A stretch of DNA of 64,000 nt from assembly GCA_042701975.1 (NCBI GenBank), contig CP170561.1:434001-498000 (forward strand). The letters are read 5' to 3'. Positions 56,828 through 64,000 of the stretch are shown here, one piece after another (position 1 is the stretch's first letter; every line of letters begins with the position of its first letter). The DNA is from JAFALK01 sp042701975 (lineage in GTDB: Bacteria > Pseudomonadota > Gammaproteobacteria > Burkholderiales > Burkholderiaceae_C). A program made the position numbers and the translations under genes. Below the pieces are notes generated by a model. That model was not told the DNA's origin. It searched no databases and worked only from the letters and a program-made list of their open reading frames with translations.

Positions 56828-56863
56828 TTGGTGGCCGGCTCGGTTCGAGATCGCGCCCACCAA
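56828..56863 (+). other. Hairpin in the TonB-receptor mRNA leader
   Basis: TTGGTGG (56828-56834) and CCACCAA (56857-56863) are perfect outer arms; CTCG GTT CGAG (56839-56849) forms an inner stem. It lies about 115 bases before the receptor ATG. No T-run follows, so it looks like a leader structure (stability or binding site) rather than a terminator. Confidence 0.4.
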
Positions 56864-56976
56864 AAAGAGAGCGCCTCCAAAGGCAGCCAGATAACAAAAG
56901 AGAAGTTCGAAGTTTGTGCTGTACCCGTGCCGCGTATGCCCTGCCGTGCGCGCAACTATCGAATCTGAGGAGACAT

Positions 56977-59900
56977 ATGAAAAGAGCCCCTAACCTGGCC
57001 CGTCGGCGTGCGCTCGCGCTCAAGCCCGTGGCCGCTGCATGCTCGGCCACGCTGGCCTTCTTCGCGCCCGCATCGCACGCGCAGGACGCCGCCCCAGCTG
57101 CCGACCAGGCCAAGCTGGAAACCGTCGTCGTGACCGGCATCCGCCAGTCGCTGACAACCTCGCTGAACCTGAAGCGCGAATCGCGCGGCATGGTCGACGG
57201 CATCGTGGCCGAAGACATCGGCAAGTTCCCCGACACCAACCTGGCCGAGTCGATGCAGCGCATCGCTGGCGTGTCCATCGACCGCAATTCCAGCGGCGAA
57301 GGCTCGAAAGTCACGGTTCGCGGCGTTGGTCCGGAATTCAACATGGTGCTGTTGAACGGTCGGCAGATGCCGACGTCCACCGGCGGTGCGCGCGCCTTCG
57401 ACTTTGCCAATCTGTCCTCCGACGCGGTCTCCGCGCTGGAGGTGTACAAGACTGCCCGCGCTTCGTCGCCGACCGGCGGTATTGGCGCCACGATCAACGT
57501 CAAGACGGCTCGGCCGCTGGACCTGCGCACGCGCGTCGCCAGCCTCGGCATCAAGGCCAACTATGACGAATCGATCGGCCGCCTGCCGAGCGAGCTTCAG
57601 GGCTCGAAGGTCACACCCGAAGTCTCCGGCATTTACAGCGATACCTTCGCTGACCGCACGATCGGCATCGCGATCAACGGCAGCTACTCCAAGCGCAACT
57701 CCGGCTCCAACAACGCCTTCACCGGCAACGGCTGGCAATCACAAGCCATCACCAGCGGTGCCACAGGTACTGCCTATGACGGTGTTCCGGCCGGCAACCT
57801 GTCGAATTTCCCTTCGAGCGGCTTCGTCACGCACACGAATGACGTGCGCTATCGGGTGACTGACCTGGAGCGCGAGCGACTGAACGGTCAGGCCGTCTTG
57901 CAGTTCGCCCCGTCCAAGGATGTGAAGTTCACGCTGGACCACACGATGGCCATCAACGCCGTCAAGTCGAATGCAGTCGAGAACTCCTCCTGGTTTGGTC
58001 CGTCGTTCTCGGGCGCGCTGAACGGCTTGCCCCCCACGACGTTCGTCAAGACAGGTGCTGTCTCTGACCCGATCATCCAGACCGCCACCTGGGACGGCAC
58101 GCACGACTACGCGATGTACGCCGCCCAGTTCGCGAACAAGACCAAGTTGAACTCCACCGGTTTCAACGCGGCATGGAAGGTCAGCGAGAAACTGGACGTT
58201 GAGTTTGATGCTCACTCGTCGAAGTCCAAGACAAGCCCGGACAGCCCCTACGGAAGCAACTCCGTCATTGACCTGGCGCTGTTCAACCAGGGCAACACGA
58301 CGATGTATTACGACCAGAAGTTCCCGGTCATGCGCTCGCCAGGCTTGGCCTACGACTCGAACAAGACCACCGTCACAGGTTCCCAGTTCCAAAACGACCT
58401 GTCCGACCAGAAGGTCGATCAAGCACAGGTCCACGCAACCTACCGCCTGACCTCTGAGGACAAGCTGCTGGCTGGTTTGGGCTTCACCAAGCTGAACAAC
58501 CGTACGGCCAGCGTCAACAACTTCCACGGCGACTGGGGCGGCATCGGTCCTCAAGGCTCGTTCAAGAATGTGGGCGTGTCGCAGTACAGCCTGCCTGGCT
58601 TCTTCGGCCAGATCCCCGGCCACGACGACTCGCGCCAGTTCCAGACCTTCTTCGTGCCCGACTTCAACGCGCTGCGTGCGCAGGCCGTCAAGAACGCCCA
58701 GACCTATCGTCCGACCTCGCTCGGTGCCGGCGCTGCGCTGACCCAGGCACAGGCGGAAGCCTACTTCTCGCCGCTGCCGGACTACTCCGCCGGCAGCGAT
58801 TGGCGCACCACCGAGAAGTCCACCTCGCTTTACGGCCAGTGGGACCATTCCTTCGAGTCGATGCCGATGAATGTGTCGGTGGGCCTGCGCTATGAGAGCA
58901 CCAAGATCACTTCGTCTTCACAGGTCACCTCTTACACGGGAACCGACTGGTACGCTGAAAACGAAGTGAGTCTGACGGGCGGGGCCAGCACCTTCGGTAC
59001 CAAGACGGGCAAGTACAACTATCTGTTGCCGAGCATTGACTGGGACTTTGACGTGACGTCCGACCTCAAAGTGCGTGCCAGCTACGGCGTCAACATCGCT
59101 CGCCCCAATTTCGGCGACATGCAAGGCGGCATCCAGCTGGACGCCAACTCGGGACGCTACAACATCCACGGCGGCGGTTCGACCGGCGATCCTGCACTGA
59201 AGCCGCTGAAGTCCAAGAACCTCGACCTGTCTGCCGAGTACTACTACGCCAAGTCGTCGTATGTGGCAGTGGGCGCCTTCTACAAGAAGGTGACGGACTT
59301 CTTCAGCACCAAGGTGGTTCAGGCGACCTTCAGCGGCCTGAACCAGCCCGCCAGCGGAACGTATTACGACGCCGCTCGGGCGGCGGGTATTCCTGCCGAT
59401 GCGCCCAAGCTGCTTCGTAACTACATCTTCCAGCACTACGCCGGTCTGCCGGGTGTCACGATCACGGATGCAAGCGACCCGACCTTCCTGAAGGGCGACA
59501 TCCTGGGCTCCATCCCAGGTGCCCAGCCGCTGATCTTCGATATCAAGACCCCGTCCAATGGTGGCGCCGACAACGTCAAGGGCTTGGAGTTCAACTTCCA
59601 GCACATGTTCAGCAACAGTGGCTTCGGCGTTTCGGGTAACTACACCTACGTCAAGAGCGGCCTGAAGTTCGTCGACGGCAGCACCAGCGACAGTGCGCAG
59701 ACCGGTTTGGTGGGTATCAGCAATTCCGCCAACCTGGTGGGCTTCTTCGAAAACGAGACGTGGTCTGTCCGTGCTGCCTACAACTGGCGCGGCCAGTTCC
59801 TCGCGGCACGTACGAACGGCGGCGCCAACGACCCGGTGTACACCGAGCCTTATGGTCAGATCGACATGTCGATCAGCTACAAGTTGGGCAAGAGCCTGAC

Positions 59901-60027
59901 CCTGCAGGCCGACTTGCTGAACTTGAACGACGGCTACATCCGTCAGCACGGCCGGAGCAAGAATGAAGTCTTGGCCAATATCCAGACTGGTCGCCGTTAC
60001 CTGGTCGGTGCTCGCTACGCCTTCTAA
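56977..60027 (+). CDS. Carbohydrate-type TonB-dependent receptor
   Basis: The 1,016-residue outer-membrane receptor has a signal peptide (about 1-39, ending SHAQD), a TonB box (ETVVVTG, about 48-54), a plug domain (NLAESMQRIAGVSIDR, VRGVGPEFNMVLLNGRQ, VYKTARASSPTGGIGATINV) and a 22-strand barrel ending GRRYLVGARYAF. The plug sequence fits the Xanthomonas/Caulobacter family of receptors for oligosaccharides (TIGR01782). It would import an unknown glycan or glycopeptide with TonB energy. It is the first gene of the halogenase operon and is preceded by a NagR-like operator. I chose the ATG at 56977, which has a GAGGAGA site. Confidence 0.95.
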   Translation: MKRAPNLARRRALALKPVAAACSATLAFFAPASHAQDAAPAADQAKLETVVVTGIRQSLTTSLNLKRESRGMVDGIVAEDIGKFPDTNLAESMQRIAGVSIDRNSSGEGSKVTVRGVGPEFNMVLLNGRQMPTSTGGARAFDFANLSSDAVSALEVYKTARASSPTGGIGATINVKTARPLDLRTRVASLGIKANYDESIGRLPSELQGSKVTPEVSGIYSDTFADRTIGIAINGSYSKRNSGSNNAFTGNGWQSQAITSGATGTAYDGVPAGNLSNFPSSGFVTHTNDVRYRVTDLERERLNGQAVLQFAPSKDVKFTLDHTMAINAVKSNAVENSSWFGPSFSGALNGLPPTTFVKTGAVSDPIIQTATWDGTHDYAMYAAQFANKTKLNSTGFNAAWKVSEKLDVEFDAHSSKSKTSPDSPYGSNSVIDLALFNQGNTTMYYDQKFPVMRSPGLAYDSNKTTVTGSQFQNDLSDQKVDQAQVHATYRLTSEDKLLAGLGFTKLNNRTASVNNFHGDWGGIGPQGSFKNVGVSQYSLPGFFGQIPGHDDSRQFQTFFVPDFNALRAQAVKNAQTYRPTSLGAGAALTQAQAEAYFSPLPDYSAGSDWRTTEKSTSLYGQWDHSFESMPMNVSVGLRYESTKITSSSQVTSYTGTDWYAENEVSLTGGASTFGTKTGKYNYLLPSIDWDFDVTSDLKVRASYGVNIARPNFGDMQGGIQLDANSGRYNIHGGGSTGDPALKPLKSKNLDLSAEYYYAKSSYVAVGAFYKKVTDFFSTKVVQATFSGLNQPASGTYYDAARAAGIPADAPKLLRNYIFQHYAGLPGVTITDASDPTFLKGDILGSIPGAQPLIFDIKTPSNGGADNVKGLEFNFQHMFSNSGFGVSGNYTYVKSGLKFVDGSTSDSAQTGLVGISNSANLVGFFENETWSVRAAYNWRGQFLAARTNGGANDPVYTEPYGQIDMSISYKLGKSLTLQADLLNLNDGYIRQHGRSKNEVLANIQTGRRYLVGARYAF

Positions 60028-60034
60028 GCGATAA

Positions 60035-60123
60035 GCGACAAGGCGCCTGCGCGCGGTGGCTGCCCTCTTGGGGCAGATGCCGCGCGCCCTGCGCCCCCTG
60101 TTGGCCGAGCAGGTGCTTGTCGC
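60035..60123 (+). other. Strongly structured RNA spacer between receptor and halogenase genes
   Basis: GCGACAAG (60035-60042) pairs with CTTGTCGC (60116-60123), and CCTGC (60046-60050) with GCAGG (60109-60113). Inside, GCGCGCGG (60049-60056) pairs with CCGCGCGC (60080-60087) and CTGCCC (60060-60065) with GGGCAG (60071-60076). The two inner options partly compete. It starts eight bases after the receptor stop. It could set lower expression of the downstream genes by partial termination, or protect the receptor mRNA from 3' decay. Confidence 0.5.
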
Positions 60124-60199
60124 CTGCCCGGCCAATTCCTTTTCAGAATTCTTCGGCCTTTGCGGTTTGCCACGCAGCCGCACGGCCCATACTTCCCGG

Positions 60200-61768
60200 A
60201 TGAATCTCGAGGTGACAGCGGTTCGACGTATCGTGGTGCTGGGCGGTGGTTCGGCAGGCTGGTTGACGGCGGCGACGCTGGCCGCGGAACTGGGCGGCGA
60301 GGGCCCCGACGCGCTGCAGATCACGCTCATCGAATCTCCTGACGTGCCTTCCATCGGCGTCGGCGAGGGCACCTGGCCCACCATGCGCGCGACACTGCAG
60401 CGCGTCGGCCTCAGCGAGGTCGACCTCGTCCGCGAGTGCGACGCTGCCTTCAAGCAGGGCTCCCGCTTCGATGGCTGGCTGCATGGCGGCAATGGCGGCG
60501 CAGGCGACAGCTACTACCACCCCTTCACGCTGCCTCACGGCTATGGCGATGCCGACCTTGCCGGCGCCTGGCTGCAGGGCGAGCGCGAACAGCCCTTTGC
60601 CGCCTGCGCGGGTCCGCAGCCGCATCTGTGCGACGCCCACCTTGCACCCAAGCAGACGACGACGCCGGACTTCGGCGGCGTCATGAACTACGGTTACCAC
60701 TTCGACGCGATCAAGCTGGGCCAGCTGCTGCAGCGGCATGCGACGACGAAGCTCGGCGTCCGCCACGTCGTCGACCACTTCACCGCCGTACGCTCGCACG
60801 AGAACGGCGACATCGCGGCGCTGACGACCCGCCAGCAGGGCGACATCGAGGGCGACCTCTTCATCGACTGCTCAGGCTTGGCCAGCCTGCTACTGGGTCA
60901 GCATTACGGTGTCGGCCTGCGCTGCGAGAAGCGCGTGCTCTTCAACGACAGCGCGCTGGCCGTGCAGGTGCCGCATGCCGACGCGCAGGCGCCGCTGGCC
61001 TCGGCGACCGTCTCCACAGCCCACGCCGAGGGCTGGACCTGGGACATCGGCCTGCCCACGCGGCGCGGCATCGGTCTGGTGTTCTCAAGCAGCCATACCG
61101 ACGAGGACGCCGCCGAACGCGCGTTGCTGGGCCATCTGCAGCGCAATGGCCTGTCGCTTGGCGATGCGGCGCCGCGCCGGCTGCGCTTCAGCCCAGGCTA
61201 CCGCGAGCAGTTCTGGCACCGCAACTGCGTCGCCGTCGGCCTGTCGGCCGGCTTCATCGAGCCGCTGGAGGCCTCGGCGCTGGCGCTGGTTGAACTGTCC
61301 GCCGCCTTCATCCGCGACGAGATGCCGGCCGACCGAGCCGATATGGCGCTGGCGGCGAAGCGCTTCAACGAGGCCTTCGCCTATCGCTGGTCGCGCGTCA
61401 TCGACTTCCTGAAATTGCACTATGTGCTCAGCCGCCGCGACGATGCCGACTACTGGCGCGAGCACCGCGCGCCGGCCACCCAGCCCGACTCGCTGCGCGA
61501 GTTGCTGCAGCTGTGGCGCCATCGCGCGCCGTCGCGCAACGACTTCTACCGCATTGAGGAGGTCTTTCCCGCGGCGAGCTACCAGTACATCCTCTACGGC
61601 ATGCAGTTCGAGCCCGCGCTACGCTTGCTGCGTACCGAAAGGCTGGCCGCCGCCCAGGCCTGCTTCAAGGACGTGACGACAATCACCCGACGGTTGCTGG
61701 GCGGCCTGCCCCGCCACCGCGATCTCATTCAACACATCTGCGCGCACGGCATGCCGCCGGCCGCCTGA
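60200..61768 (+). CDS. Flavin-dependent tryptophan-halogenase-family protein (first copy)
   Basis: The 522-residue protein has the FAD site IVVLGGGSAGWLTAA and VGEGTWPT near the N-terminus, the active-site Lys 85 (FKQGSRFDGW) that carries hypohalous acid in the family, a halogenase motif variant WTWDIGLP (279-286; classical WxWxIP), and GLSAGFIEPLEASA late. It would halogenate an aromatic substrate with FADH2, oxygen and chloride or bromide. The family near TonB receptors is known, for example in Xanthomonas and Brevundimonas, but natural substrates are not. I chose the ATG at 60200; a longer in-frame start would lie in the structured spacer. Confidence 0.92.
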   Translation: MNLEVTAVRRIVVLGGGSAGWLTAATLAAELGGEGPDALQITLIESPDVPSIGVGEGTWPTMRATLQRVGLSEVDLVRECDAAFKQGSRFDGWLHGGNGGAGDSYYHPFTLPHGYGDADLAGAWLQGEREQPFAACAGPQPHLCDAHLAPKQTTTPDFGGVMNYGYHFDAIKLGQLLQRHATTKLGVRHVVDHFTAVRSHENGDIAALTTRQQGDIEGDLFIDCSGLASLLLGQHYGVGLRCEKRVLFNDSALAVQVPHADAQAPLASATVSTAHAEGWTWDIGLPTRRGIGLVFSSSHTDEDAAERALLGHLQRNGLSLGDAAPRRLRFSPGYREQFWHRNCVAVGLSAGFIEPLEASALALVELSAAFIRDEMPADRADMALAAKRFNEAFAYRWSRVIDFLKLHYVLSRRDDADYWREHRAPATQPDSLRELLQLWRHRAPSRNDFYRIEEVFPAASYQYILYGMQFEPALRLLRTERLAAAQACFKDVTTITRRLLGGLPRHRDLIQHICAHGMPPAA

Positions 61769-61784
61769 CCCACTGACGAAACCC

Positions 61785-62480
61785 ATGTCGCAACTGCTCA
61801 ACAACATCCAGCACAAGGACCTGCGCGTCATCACCCAGCGCGGCGCGCAATGGGGCGACGACTTCATGTCGGCGCCCGTGACGGTGGATGAGTTCCGCAA
61901 GCTCCAAGCGCATTACCCCATCGTCTTTCAGCTCGATGACAAGGGCGGCTTCGCGCCGGCCGCGCTGTTCGGCCTGGAGGAGGGTGAGAACCTGTTCCTG
62001 AACGGCCAGGGCTGGGAGGCCGACTACCTGCCGCTGTCCGTGCAGCGCCTGCCGTTCTCCATCGGCGTCGCCGATGACGAACTGCGCATGATGGTCGATA
62101 TGGACAGCAAGCGCATCGCCTCCGGCGCCGAGGGTGAGGCCGTGTTCCTGCCGCATGGCGGCACGACCGATTTCACCGAGAACGCCAACGCCGTGCTGCG
62201 CGCGCTCCACGAGGGTCTGCAGGCCACGACCGACTTCGTCCAGACGCTGATGAAGTACGAGTTGCTGGAGTCTTTCGTGCTGGACGTGGAGCGCCCGGAC
62301 GGCTCGCGCGGCCAGTTGGTGGGCTTTTACATTATTCACGAGGAGCGCCTGGCCGCGCTGGACGCCGCCACCGTGGGCCTGCTGCATCAAGCCGACTACC
62401 TGCAGCCCATCTACATGGCCATCGCTTCCTTGTCCAATTTCACGGCACTGATCAAGCGCCACCTGGCAAGCGAGGCCTGA
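61785..62480 (+). CDS. SapC-family protein
   Basis: The 231-residue protein begins MSQLLNNIQHKDLRVI and has the SapC pattern APVTVDEFRKLQAHYPIVF..D (in pieces TVDEFRKLQAHYPIVF and NLFLNGQGWEADYLP), VQRLPFSIG and a helical C-terminus. SapC was named for an S-layer-associated Campylobacter protein, but its biochemical role is unknown. In this type of locus it lies between the halogenase and the cupin gene, and it may carry or present the substrate. It lies 16 bases after the halogenase gene. Confidence 0.92.
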   Translation: MSQLLNNIQHKDLRVITQRGAQWGDDFMSAPVTVDEFRKLQAHYPIVFQLDDKGGFAPAALFGLEEGENLFLNGQGWEADYLPLSVQRLPFSIGVADDELRMMVDMDSKRIASGAEGEAVFLPHGGTTDFTENANAVLRALHEGLQATTDFVQTLMKYELLESFVLDVERPDGSRGQLVGFYIIHEERLAALDAATVGLLHQADYLQPIYMAIASLSNFTALIKRHLASEA

Positions 62481-62485
62481 GAGCT

Positions 62486-63448
62486 ATGCAGGCCCTGAGC
62501 GCCGACGTGCTGGAATCCGCCGAGCCCGTGCTGCTGCGTGGGCTGGTCAGGCACTGGCCGCTGGTGCAAGCGGCGCAGCGTTCCGACGTGGCGTTCTGCG
62601 ACTACCTGCGCGGCTTCGGTGCCGATACCCGCCTGAGCCTGTGGCGCGGCGCGCCGGAGATAGCCGGGCGATTCTTCTACAACGCGGACTTCACCGGCTT
62701 CAACTTCCGGCACGAGACCCTCCGCTTCGGCGCGCTGCTGGGCGAGTTGCTGGCCGGCACGCCCGACGCGCTCTACCTCGGCTCCACCGATATCGACCAC
62801 TGTTTCCCCGGCCTGCGCCAGCCCAACGACCTGGCCGCGCTGGCGGGCTTCAATCCGAATGTCAGCATCTGGCTGGGCAACCGCGTGCAGGTGGCCGCGC
62901 ATTTCGACCTGCCCGACAACATCGCCTGCGTCGTCGCCGGCCGGCGCCGCTTCACGCTCTTTCCGCCCGAGCAGGTCGGCAACCTCTACGTCGGCCCGCT
63001 GGACCTCACGCCGGCCGGCCAGCCCATCAGCCTGGTGGACCCGAAGTCGCCCGACCTCGCGCGCTTCCCGCGCTATGCCGAGGCGCTCAAGCACGCGCGC
63101 GTCTTCGACCTCGAAGCCGGTGACGCCCTCTTCATCCCGAGCCAGTGGTGGCACGGCGTGGAGGGGCTGGATGAGGTCAACGGCCTGGTGAACTTCTGGT
63201 GGCGTCGCACGCCGGCCTTCATGGACACGCCGCTCAACACGCTGCTGCTGGCTCTGCTCACGCTGCGCGACCTGCCGGCCGAGCAACGCGATGCCTGGCG
63301 CGCGCTGTTCGACCACTACGTCTTCGATGCCAATGCCGAGACCGCGGCCCACATCCCGGCGCAAGCGCAAGGCGTGCTGGCCTCCCCCATCCCCGAGGCG
63401 ACGGCGCGCCAGCTGCGCGCCGCGCTCCTGAACCGATTGAACCGATGA
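62486..63448 (+). CDS. JmjC-like cupin (cupin_8) oxygenase candidate
   Basis: The 320-residue protein has a cupin_8/JmjC fold. The iron ligands are His 139 and Asp 141 (AAHFDLPDN) and distal His 223 (SQWWHGVEG), so the facial triad is complete. FTLFPPEQVGNLYVGPL and NFWWRRTPAFMDTP are typical of the family. Relatives are 2-oxoglutarate-dependent hydroxylases of protein side chains or small molecules; this one is a good hydroxylase candidate in the halogenase operon. It starts five bases after sapC and overlaps the next halogenase gene by four (ATGA). Confidence 0.9.
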   Translation: MQALSADVLESAEPVLLRGLVRHWPLVQAAQRSDVAFCDYLRGFGADTRLSLWRGAPEIAGRFFYNADFTGFNFRHETLRFGALLGELLAGTPDALYLGSTDIDHCFPGLRQPNDLAALAGFNPNVSIWLGNRVQVAAHFDLPDNIACVVAGRRRFTLFPPEQVGNLYVGPLDLTPAGQPISLVDPKSPDLARFPRYAEALKHARVFDLEAGDALFIPSQWWHGVEGLDEVNGLVNFWWRRTPAFMDTPLNTLLLALLTLRDLPAEQRDAWRALFDHYVFDANAETAAHIPAQAQGVLASPIPEATARQLRAALLNRLNR

Positions 63449-64000
63449 CAGCAAACCCACCGATCAAGCGCGTCCTCATCGCCGGCGGCGGCACCGCCGG
63501 CTGGATGGTGGCCGCAGGCCTGTCCAAATGCCTGGGCCGGCAATACGACATCCGCCTGCTCGAGTCGGAAGAGATCGGCACCGTGGGCGTGGGCGAAGCG
63601 ACCATCCCGACGCTGCACATCTTCCACGAGATCCTGGACCTCGATGAACGCGAGTTCATGCAGGCCACGCAGGCCACCTTCAAGCTCGGCATCAACTTCG
63701 AGAACTGGCGCAACGTTGGCGAGGACTACCTGCACTCCTTCGGTCGCGCCGGCACCTCGCACTGGTCGGCAAGCTTCCAGCACTTCTGGCTCGAAGGCCG
63801 CAAGCGTGGCCTGGCCAGCGGCTACGACGACTACTGCCTCGAAGCACGCGCCGCCCTGGACATGCGCTTCGCGCAGTTGCCCGACAACGGCATCAACTTC
63901 GCCTACCACCTCGACGCCACGCTCTACGCCGGCTATCTGCGCCGGTACTCGGAAGCGCTGGGTGTGAAGCGCATCGAGGGCAAGATCGTCAAGGTCCACC
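63445..64000 (+). CDS. Flavin-dependent tryptophan-halogenase-family protein (second copy, cut by window end)
   Basis: The visible 185 codons show the FAD site RVLIAGGGTAGWMVAA, VGEATIPT, and the active-site Lys 80 in FKLGINFENW, followed by the family's His/Phe-rich SHWSASFQHFWLEG region. It is clearly a second halogenase, different from the first copy in the Lys region. The start overlaps the cupin stop in ATGA. The C-terminal half lies outside the window. Confidence 0.92.
   Translation, partial: MTANPPIKRVLIAGGGTAGWMVAAGLSKCLGRQYDIRLLESEEIGTVGVGEATIPTLHIFHEILDLDEREFMQATQATFKLGINFENWRNVGEDYLHSFGRAGTSHWSASFQHFWLEGRKRGLASGYDDYCLEARAALDMRFAQLPDNGINFAYHLDATLYAGYLRRYSEALGVKRIEGKIVKVH

Larger units (their letters stand above)
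56580..56976 (+). promoter_or_regulatory. Control region of the TonB-receptor operon
   Basis: This 397-base gene-free stretch holds three sites listed separately or here: an AAACGTTT palindrome (56686-56693), a LacI-type operator with a weak promoter over it (TTGTGC 56772-56777 and CATAAG 56796-56801, 18 bases apart), and a leader hairpin. If that promoter is used, the mRNA leader is about 170 bases. Base composition is less GC-rich around 56,740-56,800. A GAGGAGA ribosome site lies just before the receptor ATG. Confidence 0.5.

Noticed and set aside
56828..56863. tRNA-like 3' end (GGTTCGA and a CCACCA end) in the receptor leader
   Set aside because: No D-arm, anticodon arm or acceptor pairing can be drawn; the bases instead form a simple hairpin.

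Overview
This window is a high-GC bacterial chromosome segment, densely packed with genes on both strands. The gene content points to a free-living betaproteobacterium of the Burkholderiales, probably a Roseateles/Mitsuaria-like member of the Sphaerotilaceae/Comamonadaceae. The reasons are the pilT-pilU pair, the diaA-dolP pair, a double-length UvrA, an AlgZ/AlgR-like signalling operon, a class II ribonucleotide reductase and a carbohydrate-type TonB receptor with halogenases. This placement is an inference from gene content; no rRNA gene is present. I saw no tRNA or rRNA gene, no CRISPR array, no insertion sequence and no prophage.

Layout. 1-8,400: the tail of an MFS sugar-acid transporter, an SRPBCC protein, diaA-dolP, a hydroxyisobutyrate-dehydrogenase-like enzyme, the twitching ATPases pilT-pilU, the PLP-homeostasis protein yggS, a chemoreceptor and a small TonB-C-domain protein. 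8,400-20,000: an M16 peptidase pair (one active, one lacking the zinc motif), a membrane-linked cold-shock-domain protein, small exported or hypothetical proteins, an isochorismatase-like hydrolase, a DUF1697 protein and a 1,886-residue tandem UvrA. 20,000-24,050: a stand-alone receiver, a second chemoreceptor, a malonyl-CoA-synthetase-like ligase and a CWC cysteine-rich protein.

24,200-31,400: a compact secondary-metabolite locus. It holds one dimodular NRPS (A-PCP-C-A-PCP-TE), an overlapping Sfp-type phosphopantetheinyl transferase and a convergent TetR regulator. Binding-pocket readings suggest a Thr-like then a Val-like residue, and the thioesterase carries Cys instead of Ser and has no His at the usual place. 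31,400-36,500: an exonuclease-like protein, a FrnE-like DsbA oxidoreductase, a B12-dependent ribonucleotide reductase, a 52-residue small membrane protein and an EipA-like (DUF1134) protein.

36,600-41,300: a PilZ protein and an operon with an active LytS/AlgZ-type histidine kinase, a paralogue that has lost its phospho-acceptor His and ATP-binding motifs, a LytTR regulator and an exported phosphatase-like protein. 41,300-47,900: a complete RND efflux operon read away from its TetR repressor, with a near-perfect AcrR-type operator between them. 47,900-55,500: a YgiQ radical SAM protein, a REC-GGDEF-EAL protein with a dead GGDEF site, a DUF945 protein and a PPi-type phosphofructokinase.

55,780-64,000 (end): a polysaccharide deacetylase, then a carbohydrate-type TonB receptor followed by a flavin-dependent halogenase, SapC, a JmjC-like cupin and a second halogenase cut off by the window edge. 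A LacI-family operator of the NagR type lies in front of the receptor gene, and a strongly structured spacer lies behind it. I regard this locus as the most interesting system here: the genes are packed as one transcription unit, their shared biochemistry is unknown, and the operator suggests an amino-sugar link.
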